The notes: a model not told the origin generated them from the sequence alone. Counted from the first letter of the stretch, positions 33,690 through 42,382 are shown. The stretch: DNA of 56,271 nucleotides from Oscillospiraceae bacterium (GCA_017521825.1 JAFXBK010000059.1:1-56271); one strand, 5' to 3'. Translations and numbers: made by a program.

Positions 33690-33772
33690 TGGTGCGGGTA
33701 ACAGGGGTCGAACCTGCACGTGTAAACACCAGATCCTAAGTCTGGCGCGTCTGCCAATTCCGCCATACCCGC
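33690..33772 (-). tRNA. tRNA-Leu (anticodon UAG)
   Basis: The minus strand reads GCGGGTATGGCGGAATTGGC at the 5' end. The acceptor stem pairs GCGGGTA with TACCCGC and the 3' CCA is encoded. The anticodon stem CCAGA/TCTGG holds the loop CTTAGGA, anticodon UAG, reading CUA/CUN Leu. A long variable arm typical of tRNA-Leu and the T arm CAGGTTCGACCCCTG are visible. It lies 60 bp downstream of the methionine gamma-lyase-family gene on the same strand and may be cotranscribed with it. Confidence 0.97.
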
Positions 33773-33776
33773 ATAT

Positions 33777-33797
33777 TCCGCAGGACATTCCTGCGGA
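33777..33797. terminator. Hairpin between the lyase gene and tRNA-Leu
   Basis: A perfect 8-bp stem (tccgcagg / cctgcgga) with a 5-nt loop. The T-rich tail lies on the plus strand (ttttaatttta), so for the minus-strand lyase transcript it is at best a weak terminator or a processing site ahead of the tRNA. Confidence 0.5.
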
Positions 33798-33831
33798 TTT
33801 TAATTTTACAATAAAAAACTGTCCCTGTCAA

Positions 33832-35091
33832 TCAAAGGTTAAGAAGTCCTTCGTTCATCATGGACTGCGCCGCAAGCATAACGCCCATTTTTGCGGTGGG
33901 ATAGGTAAGTCCGCCCTGCATCCATACGGAATAGGGTTCACGAAGGGGCGCATCCGCGGAAAGTTCGACGGAAGCGCCAAGGTTGAATGCGCCGGCAGCC
34001 ATGATTACCTGGCTGTCATAACCGGGCATATCCCAGGGTTCGGGAGTTACGAATGCATCGATGGGCGAACCGCTCTGGATTCCGCGGCAGAAAGCGCAAA
34101 GAGCTTCCGGAGTTTTAAGAGCGATGGTTTCAATAATATCGGTTCTGGGGTCATCGAAAGCGGGGTCTGCATCGAATCCGCAAAGTTCAAAGAAACGGCT
34201 TGCGAAAACGGCGGTTTTAACAGCGGAAGCGGTTACGGTGGGGGAGAAGAAAAGTCCCTGATACATGGGGCGAAGTTCGTTAAGGGTGCAGCCAACTTCT
34301 CTGCCAACTCCGGGGGCGGAAAGGCGGTGTGCGCAAAGCTCAACAAGTTCATGTTTACCGGTGATGTAACCGCCGGTGTGGGCAATTCCCGCGCCGGGGT
34401 TTTTGATAAGAGAACCGATGATAAGGTCTGCGCCGACCTGGGTGGGTTCAACCTTATCCACAAATTCGCCGTAGCAGTTGTCGCAAACGCAGACCGCATC
34501 TGGGTTTGCTTCGTGAACGATGTCGAAAATCTTTTTGATAACTTCAATGGTAAGGCTTGCTCTGGTGGAATATCCGCGGGAACGCTGGATATAAGCTATT
34601 TTTGCGCCTTTAACAGCTTCGGGAATTCCTTCGTAATCAACGCTTCCGTCCGGAAGAAGAGGAAGTTCGTCATAAATTACGCCGAATTCTTTAAGAGAGC
34701 CAACGCCTTTTCCGTGAATAACGCCGTTAAGAGTATCGTAGGGAGTTCCGGTAAGGGAAACCATTTTGTCGCCGGGGCGAAGAACGCCGAAAAGCGCGGT
34801 GGCAATGGCGTGGGTTCCGCTCATAAAGTTGTGGCGAACCATGGAATCTTCGGTTCCGAAAATCTGGCTCCATACCTGGTCGAGAATTTCGCGTCCGCGG
34901 TCATCGTAACCGTAACCGGAGGAACCGGCAAAAAGGCTTTCGCTTACCCGGTTATCGATAAAAGCGCGAAGAACTTTTTCGTTGTTATAAGTTTCGATTT
35001 CGCTTATTCTTGCAAAAGGCTTCTGGCAGTCCGCCTCGGCCTTTGCCGCAAGTTCAAGAAGGCGGCCGTCAATTTTGAAAAAATCGCTCAT
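33832..35091 (-). CDS. Methionine gamma-lyase family PLP enzyme (aluminium-resistance type)
   Basis: A 419-aa PLP-dependent fold-type I enzyme of the Met_gamma_lyase (PF06838) family found in Bacillota, often labelled aluminium resistance protein. Typical stretches are SGYGYDDRGREILDQ, VRHNFMSGTHAIATALFG, the substrate region AYIQRSRGYSTR and the PLP-lysine region GSLIKNPGAGIA (Lys about 230), which differs from classical Cys/Met gamma-lyases. The product chemistry in this family is poorly tested; C-S lyase activity on Met or Cys is inference. Its start overlaps the acetyltransferase stop by 4 bp (ATGA), so it is the last gene of the M42-M42-GNAT unit, ahead of tRNA-Leu. Confidence 0.9.
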   Translation of the reverse strand: MSDFFKIDGRLLELAAKAEADCQKPFARISEIETYNNEKVLRAFIDNRVSESLFAGSSGYGYDDRGREILDQVWSQIFGTEDSMVRHNFMSGTHAIATALFGVLRPGDKMVSLTGTPYDTLNGVIHGKGVGSLKEFGVIYDELPLLPDGSVDYEGIPEAVKGAKIAYIQRSRGYSTRASLTIEVIKKIFDIVHEANPDAVCVCDNCYGEFVDKVEPTQVGADLIIGSLIKNPGAGIAHTGGYITGKHELVELCAHRLSAPGVGREVGCTLNELRPMYQGLFFSPTVTASAVKTAVFASRFFELCGFDADPAFDDPRTDIIETIALKTPEALCAFCRGIQSGSPIDAFVTPEPWDMPGYDSQVIMAAGAFNLGASVELSADAPLREPYSVWMQGGLTYPTAKMGVMLAAQSMMNEGLLNL

Positions 35092-35891
35092 TTTTTGTCT
35101 TCCTTTTCTTTTATGTTGTAAAGATAATAATATGTTTTTGCGGCTTTATAGCCGAGTTTTTCATACATTTTCCGAACGCCGGGGTTTGCTGGAACAAGCC
35201 AGGGTGTCCTTTGCTCATTTATGAGCATGTTGGTGCAAAGCGCGGTTAGATAAGAGGCGTAACCTTTACCGCGGTGTTCCGGAAGGGTTACAACGGAAGT
35301 TATTGCGCCGGCGTTTTTTGCCCTTCCTCTTATGCAGGCGGTGGAAACCGCGCCTTCGCTTCGGAGAGTTAAAAGGGTGCTTTGTTTTTTGAGCACGCCG
35401 CGGATCATCTTAAGTTTCCAGAAATCCTTTGGGGATTTTTCCTCGTCCTCAAAAAGGATTTTTGTAACGTTCCATGCGTCCTCAAAATTTTCGGAAAACT
35501 GAACGTCAAAGCTGTTTTTTGGGATATCTATGCGCTTTTCCGCGAACATCTGCACGGCGTTTTCAATATCAAAATCAAAAAGGTTTTTGAGCACGCCAAA
35601 GGAATTTTCGTCGCATTCGATATGCTTTATCGTTCCGCCGGAAACAAGATTCGTTACAAAAAGAACTGTTTCGAACCCCGGGATTCCGTAAGGGGAAAAA
35701 AGCATTAAGGAATCGGTGCTTGCGTTAAGGAAAGAATGTGCCTTTCCGTGCTCGTCAATTTCCACCCATATGCTCAAAAGTTCCGGGTCGTCCATGAACG
35801 AAACAGCCGCCGCAGTAAAAAGGCTTCCGAAATAGGGCTCTTTTTCCGAAAGCCTTTCAAGAAGGCTTAAATCGTCAATGAGCTTTATCAT
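35088..35891 (-). CDS. GNAT-family N-acetyltransferase
   Basis: A 267-aa protein whose C-terminal half (about 130-267) is a GNAT domain: SVVTLPEHRGKGYASYL carries the acetyl-CoA P-loop (RGKGYA) and PANPGVRKMYEKLGY is the usual motif B. The N-terminal half (about 1-125) is divergent, as in two-domain GNATs. The ATG at 35891 is preferred over a TTG at 35900 because it gives a 4-bp ATGA overlap with the upstream M42 gene. Substrate unknown; given peptidase neighbours, an amino acid or peptide amine is plausible. Confidence 0.85.
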   Translation of the reverse strand: MIKLIDDLSLLERLSEKEPYFGSLFTAAAVSFMDDPELLSIWVEIDEHGKAHSFLNASTDSLMLFSPYGIPGFETVLFVTNLVSGGTIKHIECDENSFGVLKNLFDFDIENAVQMFAEKRIDIPKNSFDVQFSENFEDAWNVTKILFEDEEKSPKDFWKLKMIRGVLKKQSTLLTLRSEGAVSTACIRGRAKNAGAITSVVTLPEHRGKGYASYLTALCTNMLINEQRTPWLVPANPGVRKMYEKLGYKAAKTYYYLYNIKEKEDKK

Positions 35892-36922
35892 ATTTCGCAA
35901 AGCTCCGTGCTCAGGATTTTGATAAGGGAAATCGTGTGCTCGGCGTCGGAAAGTTTAATGCTCGCATATGGGCTGTGGATATATCTTGCAGGAAGGGAAA
36001 CCGCAACCGGGCGGATTCCTCCCCTGGTCTGGTGGATGAATTTCGCATCGTTGAATCCGCAGATTCCGTGTTTGGTCTGGGCGGGAATATTTTTCTCTTC
36101 GCAAAGTTCCATAATATGGCGGTAAAGTTCCATATCATAAAGGGTTCCGTTATCCCGGAAGGAAACAACGGGACCGGCGCCCTGTTTGCAAACAAATTTT
36201 TCGCCGGGAACACAAGGGAAATCTCCTGCGCTGGTTGCTTCAACAACAACCGCAATATCCGGTTCAACGGAAAAAGCGGCGTTTCCGGCGCCGTTTCCGC
36301 CAACTTCTTCCCGGGTGGTGAAGCAAACGGTAATGTCATATTCCGCTTCTTCTTTAAGAAGTTCCATCAGAACGGCGCAGCCTGCCCGGTCGTCAAGAGC
36401 TTTTCCCATAACGCAGTCTTCGCCGAATTTTTCAAAATCGGAATCGAAAACCGCTCTGTCGCCAAGGCAAACAAGCTTTTCCGCTTCTTCCTTGCTGTCG
36501 GCGCCGATATCGATAAAAAGAGCGTCGGTTTTGGTGGGGTTATCAAATTCCTCTTTTTTAACAAGGTGGATAGCCTTGCTGCCCAAAAGACCGGGAATTT
36601 CGTTCTTTCCGACCCGGACGCGTTTTCCAACTATAACTCTGCTGTCGATTCCGCCGACGTTGCTGAATTTAAGGAATCCGTTTTCGTCGATATGGGTGAT
36701 TATAAAACCGACTTCGTCCATGTGTGCGGAGAACATAAGGCGGTTTTTCGGAGCTTTTTTGCCTTTTTTGGAAACAATAAGGTTTCCGGCGTTGTCGGTT
36801 TTCGCAACGCAATCCGGGTAACCGATAACTTCGTCATAAATGATTTTTTTAATTGCGGCTTCGTCGCCGGAAGTTCCAGCGGCAAGAGAAAGCATTTCAA
36901 GATTTTCAAGGAAGGTTTTCAT
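35888..36922 (-). CDS. M42-family metallo-aminopeptidase (copy 2)
   Basis: A 344-aa cytoplasmic dodecameric (TET) aminopeptidase, usual length 340-360 aa. Di-metal site and catalytic motifs: SAHMDEVGF (His67), ALDDRAGC (bridging Asp), TTREEVGGNGA (Glu pair), VVEATSAGD (Glu at the position that is Asp in many members) and the C-terminal FIHQTRGG with the last His. It begins 1 bp after the stop of the other M42 gene, so the two are a cotranscribed tandem pair, probably with different residue preferences in peptide breakdown. Confidence 0.93.
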   Translation of the reverse strand: MKTFLENLEMLSLAAGTSGDEAAIKKIIYDEVIGYPDCVAKTDNAGNLIVSKKGKKAPKNRLMFSAHMDEVGFIITHIDENGFLKFSNVGGIDSRVIVGKRVRVGKNEIPGLLGSKAIHLVKKEEFDNPTKTDALFIDIGADSKEEAEKLVCLGDRAVFDSDFEKFGEDCVMGKALDDRAGCAVLMELLKEEAEYDITVCFTTREEVGGNGAGNAAFSVEPDIAVVVEATSAGDFPCVPGEKFVCKQGAGPVVSFRDNGTLYDMELYRHIMELCEEKNIPAQTKHGICGFNDAKFIHQTRGGIRPVAVSLPARYIHSPYASIKLSDAEHTISLIKILSTELCEI

Positions 36923-36923
36923 C

Positions 36924-37946
36924 TTAATTTTCTCCTCCTTCCATTACGAATGCGGCAAGAAGCTTGCCGACGTTTTTAACGTCATCGACGGAAACTTTTT
37001 CAATAATGCTGTGCATATATTGCTGGGGAATGGAGATAAGTCCGCAGCGGACGCCCGCTCCGGCGGTAGCAATTTCATCGGCGTTTGTTCCGGTGGAGGA
37101 ACCGCCGTAAGCTTCGACCTGGAAAGGAATTTCATTTTTCTCCGCAAGAGCGATGAGTTTTCTGGAAATTTCAATATCAAGAGTGGGGTGGAAAGCAATA
37201 ACCGGGCCTTTTTTCATGGCCTTGGAATTGATCTCGGTGGTGTCGGGGGTTTTTCCGAAGCCTACGTCAATTTCAATAGCTTCGGTGGGCGCAACCGCAA
37301 AAGATGCAGCGCCGGCGCCCTGGCCGCCGGTTTCTTCCCTGGTGGAGAAAACTGCGGTCAGACCGCAGGGAAGTTCTTTATCTTTAAGAATTTCAAGCGC
37401 TTCAAGAATGGTTACGCAACCGCTTCTGTCATCAAGCGCCGGGCCGGTAACATATCCGTTTCCGATATCGCTCCATTTTCCGCAAAGCATAACGCGGTCG
37501 CCCATACGGACCCTTTTTGCGGTTTCTTCCTTGCCAAAACCGATATCGATAAAAATTTCGTCCCTTTCGGGGTTTTTGTCGTTAACGTCTTTGATATGGG
37601 GCGGAATACTGCAAACAATTCCGGGATATTCGCCGTCTTTTCCAAGTACGCGGACCTTGGTTCCGTAAATTCCTCTGCGGTCAATTCCGCCGCAGGGATA
37701 TGTTCTGATAAATCCGTTTTCTTCAATGTTGATTACAAGAAGAGCAATCTGGTCAAGGTGGGCGTCCAGCATAACGTGGCGTCCGTTTTTCTTCGGCGCA
37801 ACTTCGCAGATAACGCTTCCGAGGTTATCGACATAGGCTTTTCCGTATTGGGAAAGAAGTTCCACCGCGGCTTTTGCCGCAAGTTTTTCGTCGCCGGAGT
37901 TTCCGTCAACGGAAGAAAATTTTAAAAGCAAATCTCTGGTGTCCAT
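36924..37946 (-). CDS. M42-family metallo-aminopeptidase (copy 1)
   Basis: A 340-aa paralogue of the next gene. Motifs: MLDAHLDQIALL (metal His), ALDDRSGCVTI, STREETGGQGA, IEIDVGFGKTPDT (Asp ligand) and QQYMHSIIEKVS (last His). Relatives with a late YMHS form the second clade of bacterial M42 proteins, and TET peptidases with complementary specificity are often encoded side by side. AAGGAG lies before the ATG. It starts the M42-M42-GNAT-lyase unit, following a partial MITE-like repeat. Confidence 0.93.
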   Translation of the reverse strand: MDTRDLLLKFSSVDGNSGDEKLAAKAAVELLSQYGKAYVDNLGSVICEVAPKKNGRHVMLDAHLDQIALLVINIEENGFIRTYPCGGIDRRGIYGTKVRVLGKDGEYPGIVCSIPPHIKDVNDKNPERDEIFIDIGFGKEETAKRVRMGDRVMLCGKWSDIGNGYVTGPALDDRSGCVTILEALEILKDKELPCGLTAVFSTREETGGQGAGAASFAVAPTEAIEIDVGFGKTPDTTEINSKAMKKGPVIAFHPTLDIEISRKLIALAEKNEIPFQVEAYGGSSTGTNADEIATAGAGVRCGLISIPQQYMHSIIEKVSVDDVKNVGKLLAAFVMEGGEN

Positions 37947-37963
37947 TTTTATCTCCTTATATT

Positions 37964-38020
37964 GGCTCCCTTGTGTAAAGGGAGCTGGATTTCGCCGAAG
38001 GCGAAAGACTGAGGGATTGT
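37964..38020. repeat. MITE-like repeat, half element (copy 4)
   Basis: Arm hairpin ggctccctt...aagggagc, second hairpin ttcgccgaaggcgaa, then GACTGAGGGATTGT. It matches the left half of copy 3 in layout. It sits between murD and the first M42 gene. Confidence 0.65.
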
Positions 38021-38050
38021 AACCCCGTCAGGTTTTTGGCGGGCAAAAAT

Positions 38051-39481
38051 TTATTTATAATCGGGCCAAAGTTCCTCTGCGGAAATCCCGTCCACCTGGC
38101 CGATTTTTGAAACAAGTTCCTTAAAATGTTTTCCGCGGATCTCGAAGTTTTTATAACGGTCAAAACTTGCGGAAGCGGGGGAAAGGGTAACAATGTCGCC
38201 CTCTTCTGCGTAAGCATATGCGGTGGAAACCGCTTCCTCCATATCCTCAACAAATATAATTTCCGGTTCTCCGTTATAATCCGGGTGATTCTGGAGCGCT
38301 TCGGCAATTTTCGGCGCGGTTGCGCCGCAAAGGATAAGGAGCTTTACCTTTTCAATAAGGCTCGGCGCCAGCGGCGCATAGGGGATGTTTTTATCGTAAC
38401 CGCCGGCAAGAAGGATAACTTTCTGGTCAAAGCAGGAAAGACCGGCGATGGTTCTGGTAGGGCTTGTGGCTATGGAATCGTTGTACCATTTAACTCCTTC
38501 AAATTCCCGGCAAAGTTCAATTCTGTGTTCAACGCCGCCGAAGTTTTTCGCAACGGAATGTATTGTTTCGAGGGAAACTTCGCCCCAGGTTGCGGCAATT
38601 GCGGTAAGGTAGTTTTCAACGTTATGGAGTCCGGGAATTTTAATTTCGCTTCTGTGGAAAAGTTCGGTTACTTTTCCATGTTCGGAATAGCAGAGCATTC
38701 CGTCCTCACGGAGGAAAGCGCCGTTCTGAACAGGGTTCAGGTGGCTGAACCAGCGGAGTTCACCCCGAACAAGTTCCGCCATGCTTTTGGTGATAACATT
38801 GTCCGCATTGAGAACCGCAACGGAAAAAGCGTTCTGGTGGCGGAGAACGTTGCGCTTTGCCTCGATATATTCTTCCATGTCTTTATGAACGTCAAGATGG
38901 TTCGGCGCAACGTTTGTTACAACCGCAACGTCCGGGGAAGTTCTCATGGAGATGAGCTGGAAGGAGGAAAGTTCCACAACGGCTCTGTCCTCGTCTTTGA
39001 TTTCCTCAATTATGGGGAGAAGCGCTCTGCCTATGTTTCCGCCTTTGTGGACTGTTTTTCCTTCCGCCGCAAGAAACTCGGAAATAAGGGTGGTTGTGGT
39101 GGTTTTTCCGTCGGAACCGGTAACCGCATATTTTTTGCAGGGGCAAAGGTCGAAGAAAACTTCCATCTCGCTGGTAACGGCTTTTCCTTCTCTGCGAAGT
39201 TCGCAAAGGGTCGGGTTCCACCAGTTCATTCCGGGAGTGCGGAAAACGATATCCGCGTCAATATCGTCAAGATATCCTTCGCCAAGTTTTAAAACCGCGC
39301 CGGATTTTTCAAGAAGCTCCGCCGTTTCGCCGAGTTTTTCCCGGTCGGCTTTATCCCTTGCTTCGGTGGCGATGCCTTTTTCCGCAAACTGGCGGATAAC
39401 GTCCGTGTGGGAAACGCCGATTCCGATGAAGGCGACCTTTTTATCCTTTATTCTTTCAAAGAATTTTTCTGCGTTTGTCAT
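38051..39481 (-). CDS. murD: UDP-N-acetylmuramoyl-L-alanine--D-glutamate ligase MurD
   Basis: A 476-aa cytoplasmic Mur ligase that adds D-Glu to UDP-MurNAc-L-Ala in peptidoglycan synthesis; normal length is 440-480 aa. The Rossmann domain starts KVAFIGIGVSHTDVIR. The ATP loop TGSDGKTTTT is at 121-130, NVAPNHLDVH at about 188-197, the HRIE motif of the C-terminal domain in GGVEHRIEL, NDSIATSPTR and LSPASASFDRYKNFEIRG near the end. Each is diagnostic of MurD. GGAGGTCA precedes the ATG. It is unusual to find murD outside the dcw cluster; no other mur gene is in the window. Confidence 0.95.
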   Translation of the reverse strand: MTNAEKFFERIKDKKVAFIGIGVSHTDVIRQFAEKGIATEARDKADREKLGETAELLEKSGAVLKLGEGYLDDIDADIVFRTPGMNWWNPTLCELRREGKAVTSEMEVFFDLCPCKKYAVTGSDGKTTTTTLISEFLAAEGKTVHKGGNIGRALLPIIEEIKDEDRAVVELSSFQLISMRTSPDVAVVTNVAPNHLDVHKDMEEYIEAKRNVLRHQNAFSVAVLNADNVITKSMAELVRGELRWFSHLNPVQNGAFLREDGMLCYSEHGKVTELFHRSEIKIPGLHNVENYLTAIAATWGEVSLETIHSVAKNFGGVEHRIELCREFEGVKWYNDSIATSPTRTIAGLSCFDQKVILLAGGYDKNIPYAPLAPSLIEKVKLLILCGATAPKIAEALQNHPDYNGEPEIIFVEDMEEAVSTAYAYAEEGDIVTLSPASASFDRYKNFEIRGKHFKELVSKIGQVDGISAEELWPDYK

Positions 39482-39583
39482 AAATATCTGACCTCCGTTT
39501 TTATGGAGATTTGTTTTTTAACTAAATAATTATTATATCACAATATGTTATAAAATTAAACAGATGGAACCACATTTTATTTG

Positions 39584-39612
39584 TTGTGTAAGAACATATT
39601 TGGTGATATAAT
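39584..39612 (+). promoter_or_regulatory. Promoter of the zinc-ribbon membrane protein gene
   Basis: -35 TTGTGT (39584-39589) and -10 TATAAT (39607-39612) are separated by 17 bp, 40 bp before the TTG start. Confidence 0.7.
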
Positions 39613-39652
39613 TTTATAAACAGTTGAATTTTAATTTGTAGGGGAGATAAGT

Positions 39653-39877
39653 TTGAATCATAAAAAAGCGCAGATTTTAAGAGATACACTTATGCTTATC
39701 GGTTTTGTTACCATGTTTGCGGGTTATTTTTGGGATCCGCTGGTAATAATTGGCTTTATAATAGCGCTTTCCTGCCTTATTCCGGATTATCTTTATAACA
39801 GATGTCCTCATTGCGGAAAAAGGCTTGGAAGAAACGCAGGAAAGTTTTGTCAGCATTGCGGAAAAGAAATTGACTGA
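39653..39877 (+). CDS. Small membrane protein with zinc ribbon, 74 aa
   Basis: TTG start behind AGGGGAGAT. Two closely spaced hydrophobic segments (about 11-24 and 27-45) are followed by a zinc ribbon with CPHCGKRL and CQHCGKEI at the C-terminus (about 51-72). The likely topology is a membrane hairpin with the ribbon in the cytoplasm. I do not recognise a named family; short zinc-ribbon membrane proteins are common in Clostridia and uncharacterised. It is followed after 46 bp by the DUF7010-like gene on the same strand. Confidence 0.75.
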   Translation: MNHKKAQILRDTLMLIGFVTMFAGYFWDPLVIIGFIIALSCLIPDYLYNRCPHCGKRLGRNAGKFCQHCGKEID

Positions 39878-39923
39878 TATAGACAGAGAGACAAACTTGA
39901 GTTTAATGGGTGGGAATACAAAA

Positions 39924-40460
39924 ATGAACTTGGAAGAGTTAAGAAATGATATAACATTTAAACAGAAAAAAGGATTGCCGTTCATTTGTGCATCTGTTGT
40001 TATTTGGTCTTTGATTTTAATTGTAGTAGCACTGGATTTGCCGCAACAGCAAGAGAATATGCTTGTGTTTTGCTGCTCATGTCCATTGATGCCAATTGCC
40101 TGGTTGATAGGCAAATTATTAAAAGTAGATATTTTTGAAAAAAGCAATCCGCTTGGCAACGTGGGATTTCTGTTTACCTGCAATCAATTTTTGTATCTGT
40201 TGATTGTAATGTGGGTATTTAGTGCTGTACCGGATAAGATGGTAATGGTATATGCAATGGTTTTTGGTGCACATTTACTTCCATATTCGTGGCTGTATAA
40301 GTCAATCAGTTACCGCATTTTTTCCATCATCATCCCAGTCGTTTCTTTGATGTTAGGATGCATGTTTTCGGCACTTGCTGTTGCTATCACACTTTTAATA
40401 ATAGAAATAGTATTTGCTGTTGCATTGTTTATTGAGTTACATAGGTTCAATAGTAAATAG
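39924..40460 (+). CDS. DUF7010-like membrane protein
   Basis: A 178-aa membrane protein. The ATG at 39924 is chosen at the start of MNLEELRNDITFKQKKG; a longer frame upstream overlaps the previous gene. About five helices follow, with IWSLILIVVAL, CSCPLMPIAWLIGKLL, NPLGNVGFLFTCNQFLYL and MVYAMVFGAHLLPYSWLY. These stretches match what I recall of the DUF7010 family of unknown function. The codon use (more TTG, GTA, AAT; few CTT) is unlike the CTT-rich neighbours, suggesting acquisition by transfer. The ribosome binding site is weak (GGGTGGG). Confidence 0.7.
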   Translation: MNLEELRNDITFKQKKGLPFICASVVIWSLILIVVALDLPQQQENMLVFCCSCPLMPIAWLIGKLLKVDIFEKSNPLGNVGFLFTCNQFLYLLIVMWVFSAVPDKMVMVYAMVFGAHLLPYSWLYKSISYRIFSIIIPVVSLMLGCMFSALAVAITLLIIEIVFAVALFIELHRFNSK

Positions 40461-40512
40461 AAAAATCCCTTCCTTTGGCATACTGACAAATTCCAATATG
40501 TCTGACAGAAAA

Positions 40513-40540
40513 AGAGGCTCCCCCAAAGAGCCTTTTTTCT
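40513..40540 (+). terminator. Terminator after the DUF7010-like gene
   Basis: A short stem (aggctc / gagcct) followed by cttttttcttttt, 52 bp past the stop. Confidence 0.7.
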
Positions 40541-40587
40541 TTTACGCGTATTATGCAAAAGAAAATCAATATGCAATAAAAAAATCA

Positions 40588-40616
40588 TTGATTATATCGC
40601 TTTAATGTGCTAAAAT
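40588..40616 (+). promoter_or_regulatory. Promoter of asnA
   Basis: -35 TTGATT (40588-40593) and -10 TAAAAT (40611-40616) are separated by 17 bp. Confidence 0.7.
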
Positions 40617-40652
40617 ATTAAATATGATTTTATTAAAAAAGGAGGGTTTTCC

Positions 40653-41660
40653 GTGACTAAGGAAGAAAGAGAGGCAACTTTCGGTAATTTCAATATCCTT
40701 GAAACCGAAGTTGCAATCAAATTCATAAAAGACAGCTTTGAGCGCGAACTTGCGGATGCCCTTAACCTAACCCGTGTTTCCGCACCGCTTTTTGTCTTTC
40801 CGGAAACCGGCCTTAACGATAACTTAAGCGGCGTCGAGCGCCCGGTTGAATTTGATATTCTTGATATCGGAAAAAGAAAAGTCCAGGTTGTCCAGTCCCT
40901 TGCGAAATGGAAACGCCTTGCCCTTAAAAAATATGGCTTTACCATCGGAACCGGCCTTTATACCGATATGAACGCAATAAGAAGGGACGAAACCCTTGAT
41001 GCGCTCCATTCAATTTACGTTGACCAGTGGGACTGGGAAAAAGTAATTAACCCGGAGGAACGCAACCTCCACACCCTTAAAAACGCGGTAAAGGATATTT
41101 ACGAAGCGCTCCGGGAAACCCAGTTCAAGCTTTGCGGAAGGTTCCCGGGTTTCCGTCCGTTCCTTCCGGAAGAAATAACCTTCGTTTCCACCCAGGAGCT
41201 TGAAGATATGTTCCCGGGGAAAACCCCGAAGGAAAGGGAAGACGCTGTCTGCGAAAAATTCGGCGCGGTTTTCCTTATGCAAATCGGCCTTCCGCTTAAA
41301 AGCGGAAAACCCCATGACGGAAGAGCCCCGGACTATGATGACTGGATGCTCAACGGCGATATCCTTGTCTGGAACCCGGTTCTGGAACGCGCTTTTGAAA
41401 TTTCTTCAATGGGAATCCGCGTTGACGCAAAGGCTTTGGATGCCCAGCTCCAGATTTCCGGCTGTACCGAAAGAGCAAAACTGCCTTTCCATAAGGCGCT
41501 TCTTAACGGCGAACTTCCCCAGACTATGGGCGGCGGACTTGGCCAATCCAGAATCTGCATGCTTCTTCTTGGAAAACGCCATATCGGCGAAGTCCAATCC
41601 TCAATCTGGTCGGAAGAAATGCTCTCCGAATGTGAAACCGAAGGGATCCATATTCTTTAA
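40653..41660 (+). CDS. asnA: Aspartate--ammonia ligase AsnA
   Basis: A 335-aa cytoplasmic ammonia-dependent asparagine synthetase (class II tRNA-synthetase fold), usual length 330-340 aa. GTG start after AAAGGAGG. Characteristic stretches: ETEVAIKFIKDSFE near the N-terminus, NLTRVSAPLFV, GLNDNLSGVERPV, QSLAKWKRLAL, YTDMNAIRRDE, SIYVDQWDWEKVI, APDYDDW, LNGDILVWNP, and the C-terminal GGGLGQSRICMLLL. It has its own promoter and a strong terminator, so it is monocistronic. It makes Asn from Asp, ATP and ammonia. Confidence 0.97.
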   Translation: MTKEEREATFGNFNILETEVAIKFIKDSFERELADALNLTRVSAPLFVFPETGLNDNLSGVERPVEFDILDIGKRKVQVVQSLAKWKRLALKKYGFTIGTGLYTDMNAIRRDETLDALHSIYVDQWDWEKVINPEERNLHTLKNAVKDIYEALRETQFKLCGRFPGFRPFLPEEITFVSTQELEDMFPGKTPKEREDAVCEKFGAVFLMQIGLPLKSGKPHDGRAPDYDDWMLNGDILVWNPVLERAFEISSMGIRVDAKALDAQLQISGCTERAKLPFHKALLNGELPQTMGGGLGQSRICMLLLGKRHIGEVQSSIWSEEMLSECETEGIHIL

Positions 41661-41695
41661 AAAACAGTACTCCTTACATAACTTTCAGTTTTATA

Positions 41696-41732
41696 AAAAA
41701 CCGGCAGGGCAAAAAGCCCTGCCGGTTTTTTT
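41696..41732. terminator. Bidirectional terminator between asnA and tetR-like gene
   Basis: A 15-bp stem (aaaaaccggcagggc / gccctgccggttttt) with an aaaaa loop and T-runs on both strands, serving two convergent genes. Confidence 0.92.
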
Positions 41733-41735
41733 CGC

Positions 41736-42320
41736 TTAAAACGAATTGATTTGTTTTACAACGTCTTTATAAGATTTTTTTGCAAGTTCGACAATTTCAT
41801 CGAAAGAAAGCTCATCCTGGTGGAGAATATAACCTTTCTGAAGGCGGATTATTGCGGCTGCAAGCGAATCCATAAGGAGAACACTTTTTATATCCGTTAT
41901 TTTAGAACCGTAAAATTTTTCAAGGTGTTCAACAAAAAAATTTCTTCCATAAACAAGAAGCCTTTCGGAAAAGTTTATCTGGCTGTCATTTTTCATCAAA
42001 AGAAAATATTCCTCGGTCCGGTCCTTTATTATTGAAAAGAAACATTCAATAAAAGTTTCAACGGAATTGTCGTCATTGATATCCGGAACGGGAGAAAAAT
42101 TTTCGAAAAAAAGTCCGTAATCGCGGGAAAATTCGCCTATAACAGAAAAAAGTAAATCGTCCTTATTTTTATAATGAGAATAAAAAGTGTTCTTTCCGAT
42201 GAAAGCATTTTCGCAAATTTTTTCAACGGTTATACTGTTGTAACTTTCATCTTTCAAAAGTTCAAAAAAGGCATTATGAATAAGTTTTTCTGTTTTTATA
42301 TATCTTTTATCCTGTTTCAT
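41736..42320 (-). CDS. TetR/AcrR-family transcriptional regulator
   Basis: A 194-aa dimeric repressor. The N-terminal HTH (about 8-55) reads IHNAFFELLKDESYNSITVEKICENAF..GKNTFYSHY (shown in parts), the typical TetR recognition helix ending TFYSHYKNKDDLL. The C-terminal ligand domain resembles the TetR_C_7 type (YRKL-like group), with conserved FIECFFSIIKDRTEEYF. AAAAGGTG stands before the ATG. It is divergent from the zinc alcohol dehydrogenase with wholly overlapping promoters, so autoregulation and control of the dehydrogenase are likely. The ligand is unknown. Confidence 0.9.
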   Translation of the reverse strand: MKQDKRYIKTEKLIHNAFFELLKDESYNSITVEKICENAFIGKNTFYSHYKNKDDLLFSVIGEFSRDYGLFFENFSPVPDINDDNSVETFIECFFSIIKDRTEEYFLLMKNDSQINFSERLLVYGRNFFVEHLEKFYGSKITDIKSVLLMDSLAAAIIRLQKGYILHQDELSFDEIVELAKKSYKDVVKQINSF

Positions 42321-42382
42321 TTTTTACACCTTTTAAATTACTTTATTTGCAAAAAAGCTCGTTAAAGTACTTATACAATAAG

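Noticed and set aside
33635..33766. N-terminal extension of the DMT permease starting MAELADAPDLGSG
   Set aside because: It is the translation of the tRNA-Leu gene, a well-known annotation error; the real start is at 33634.
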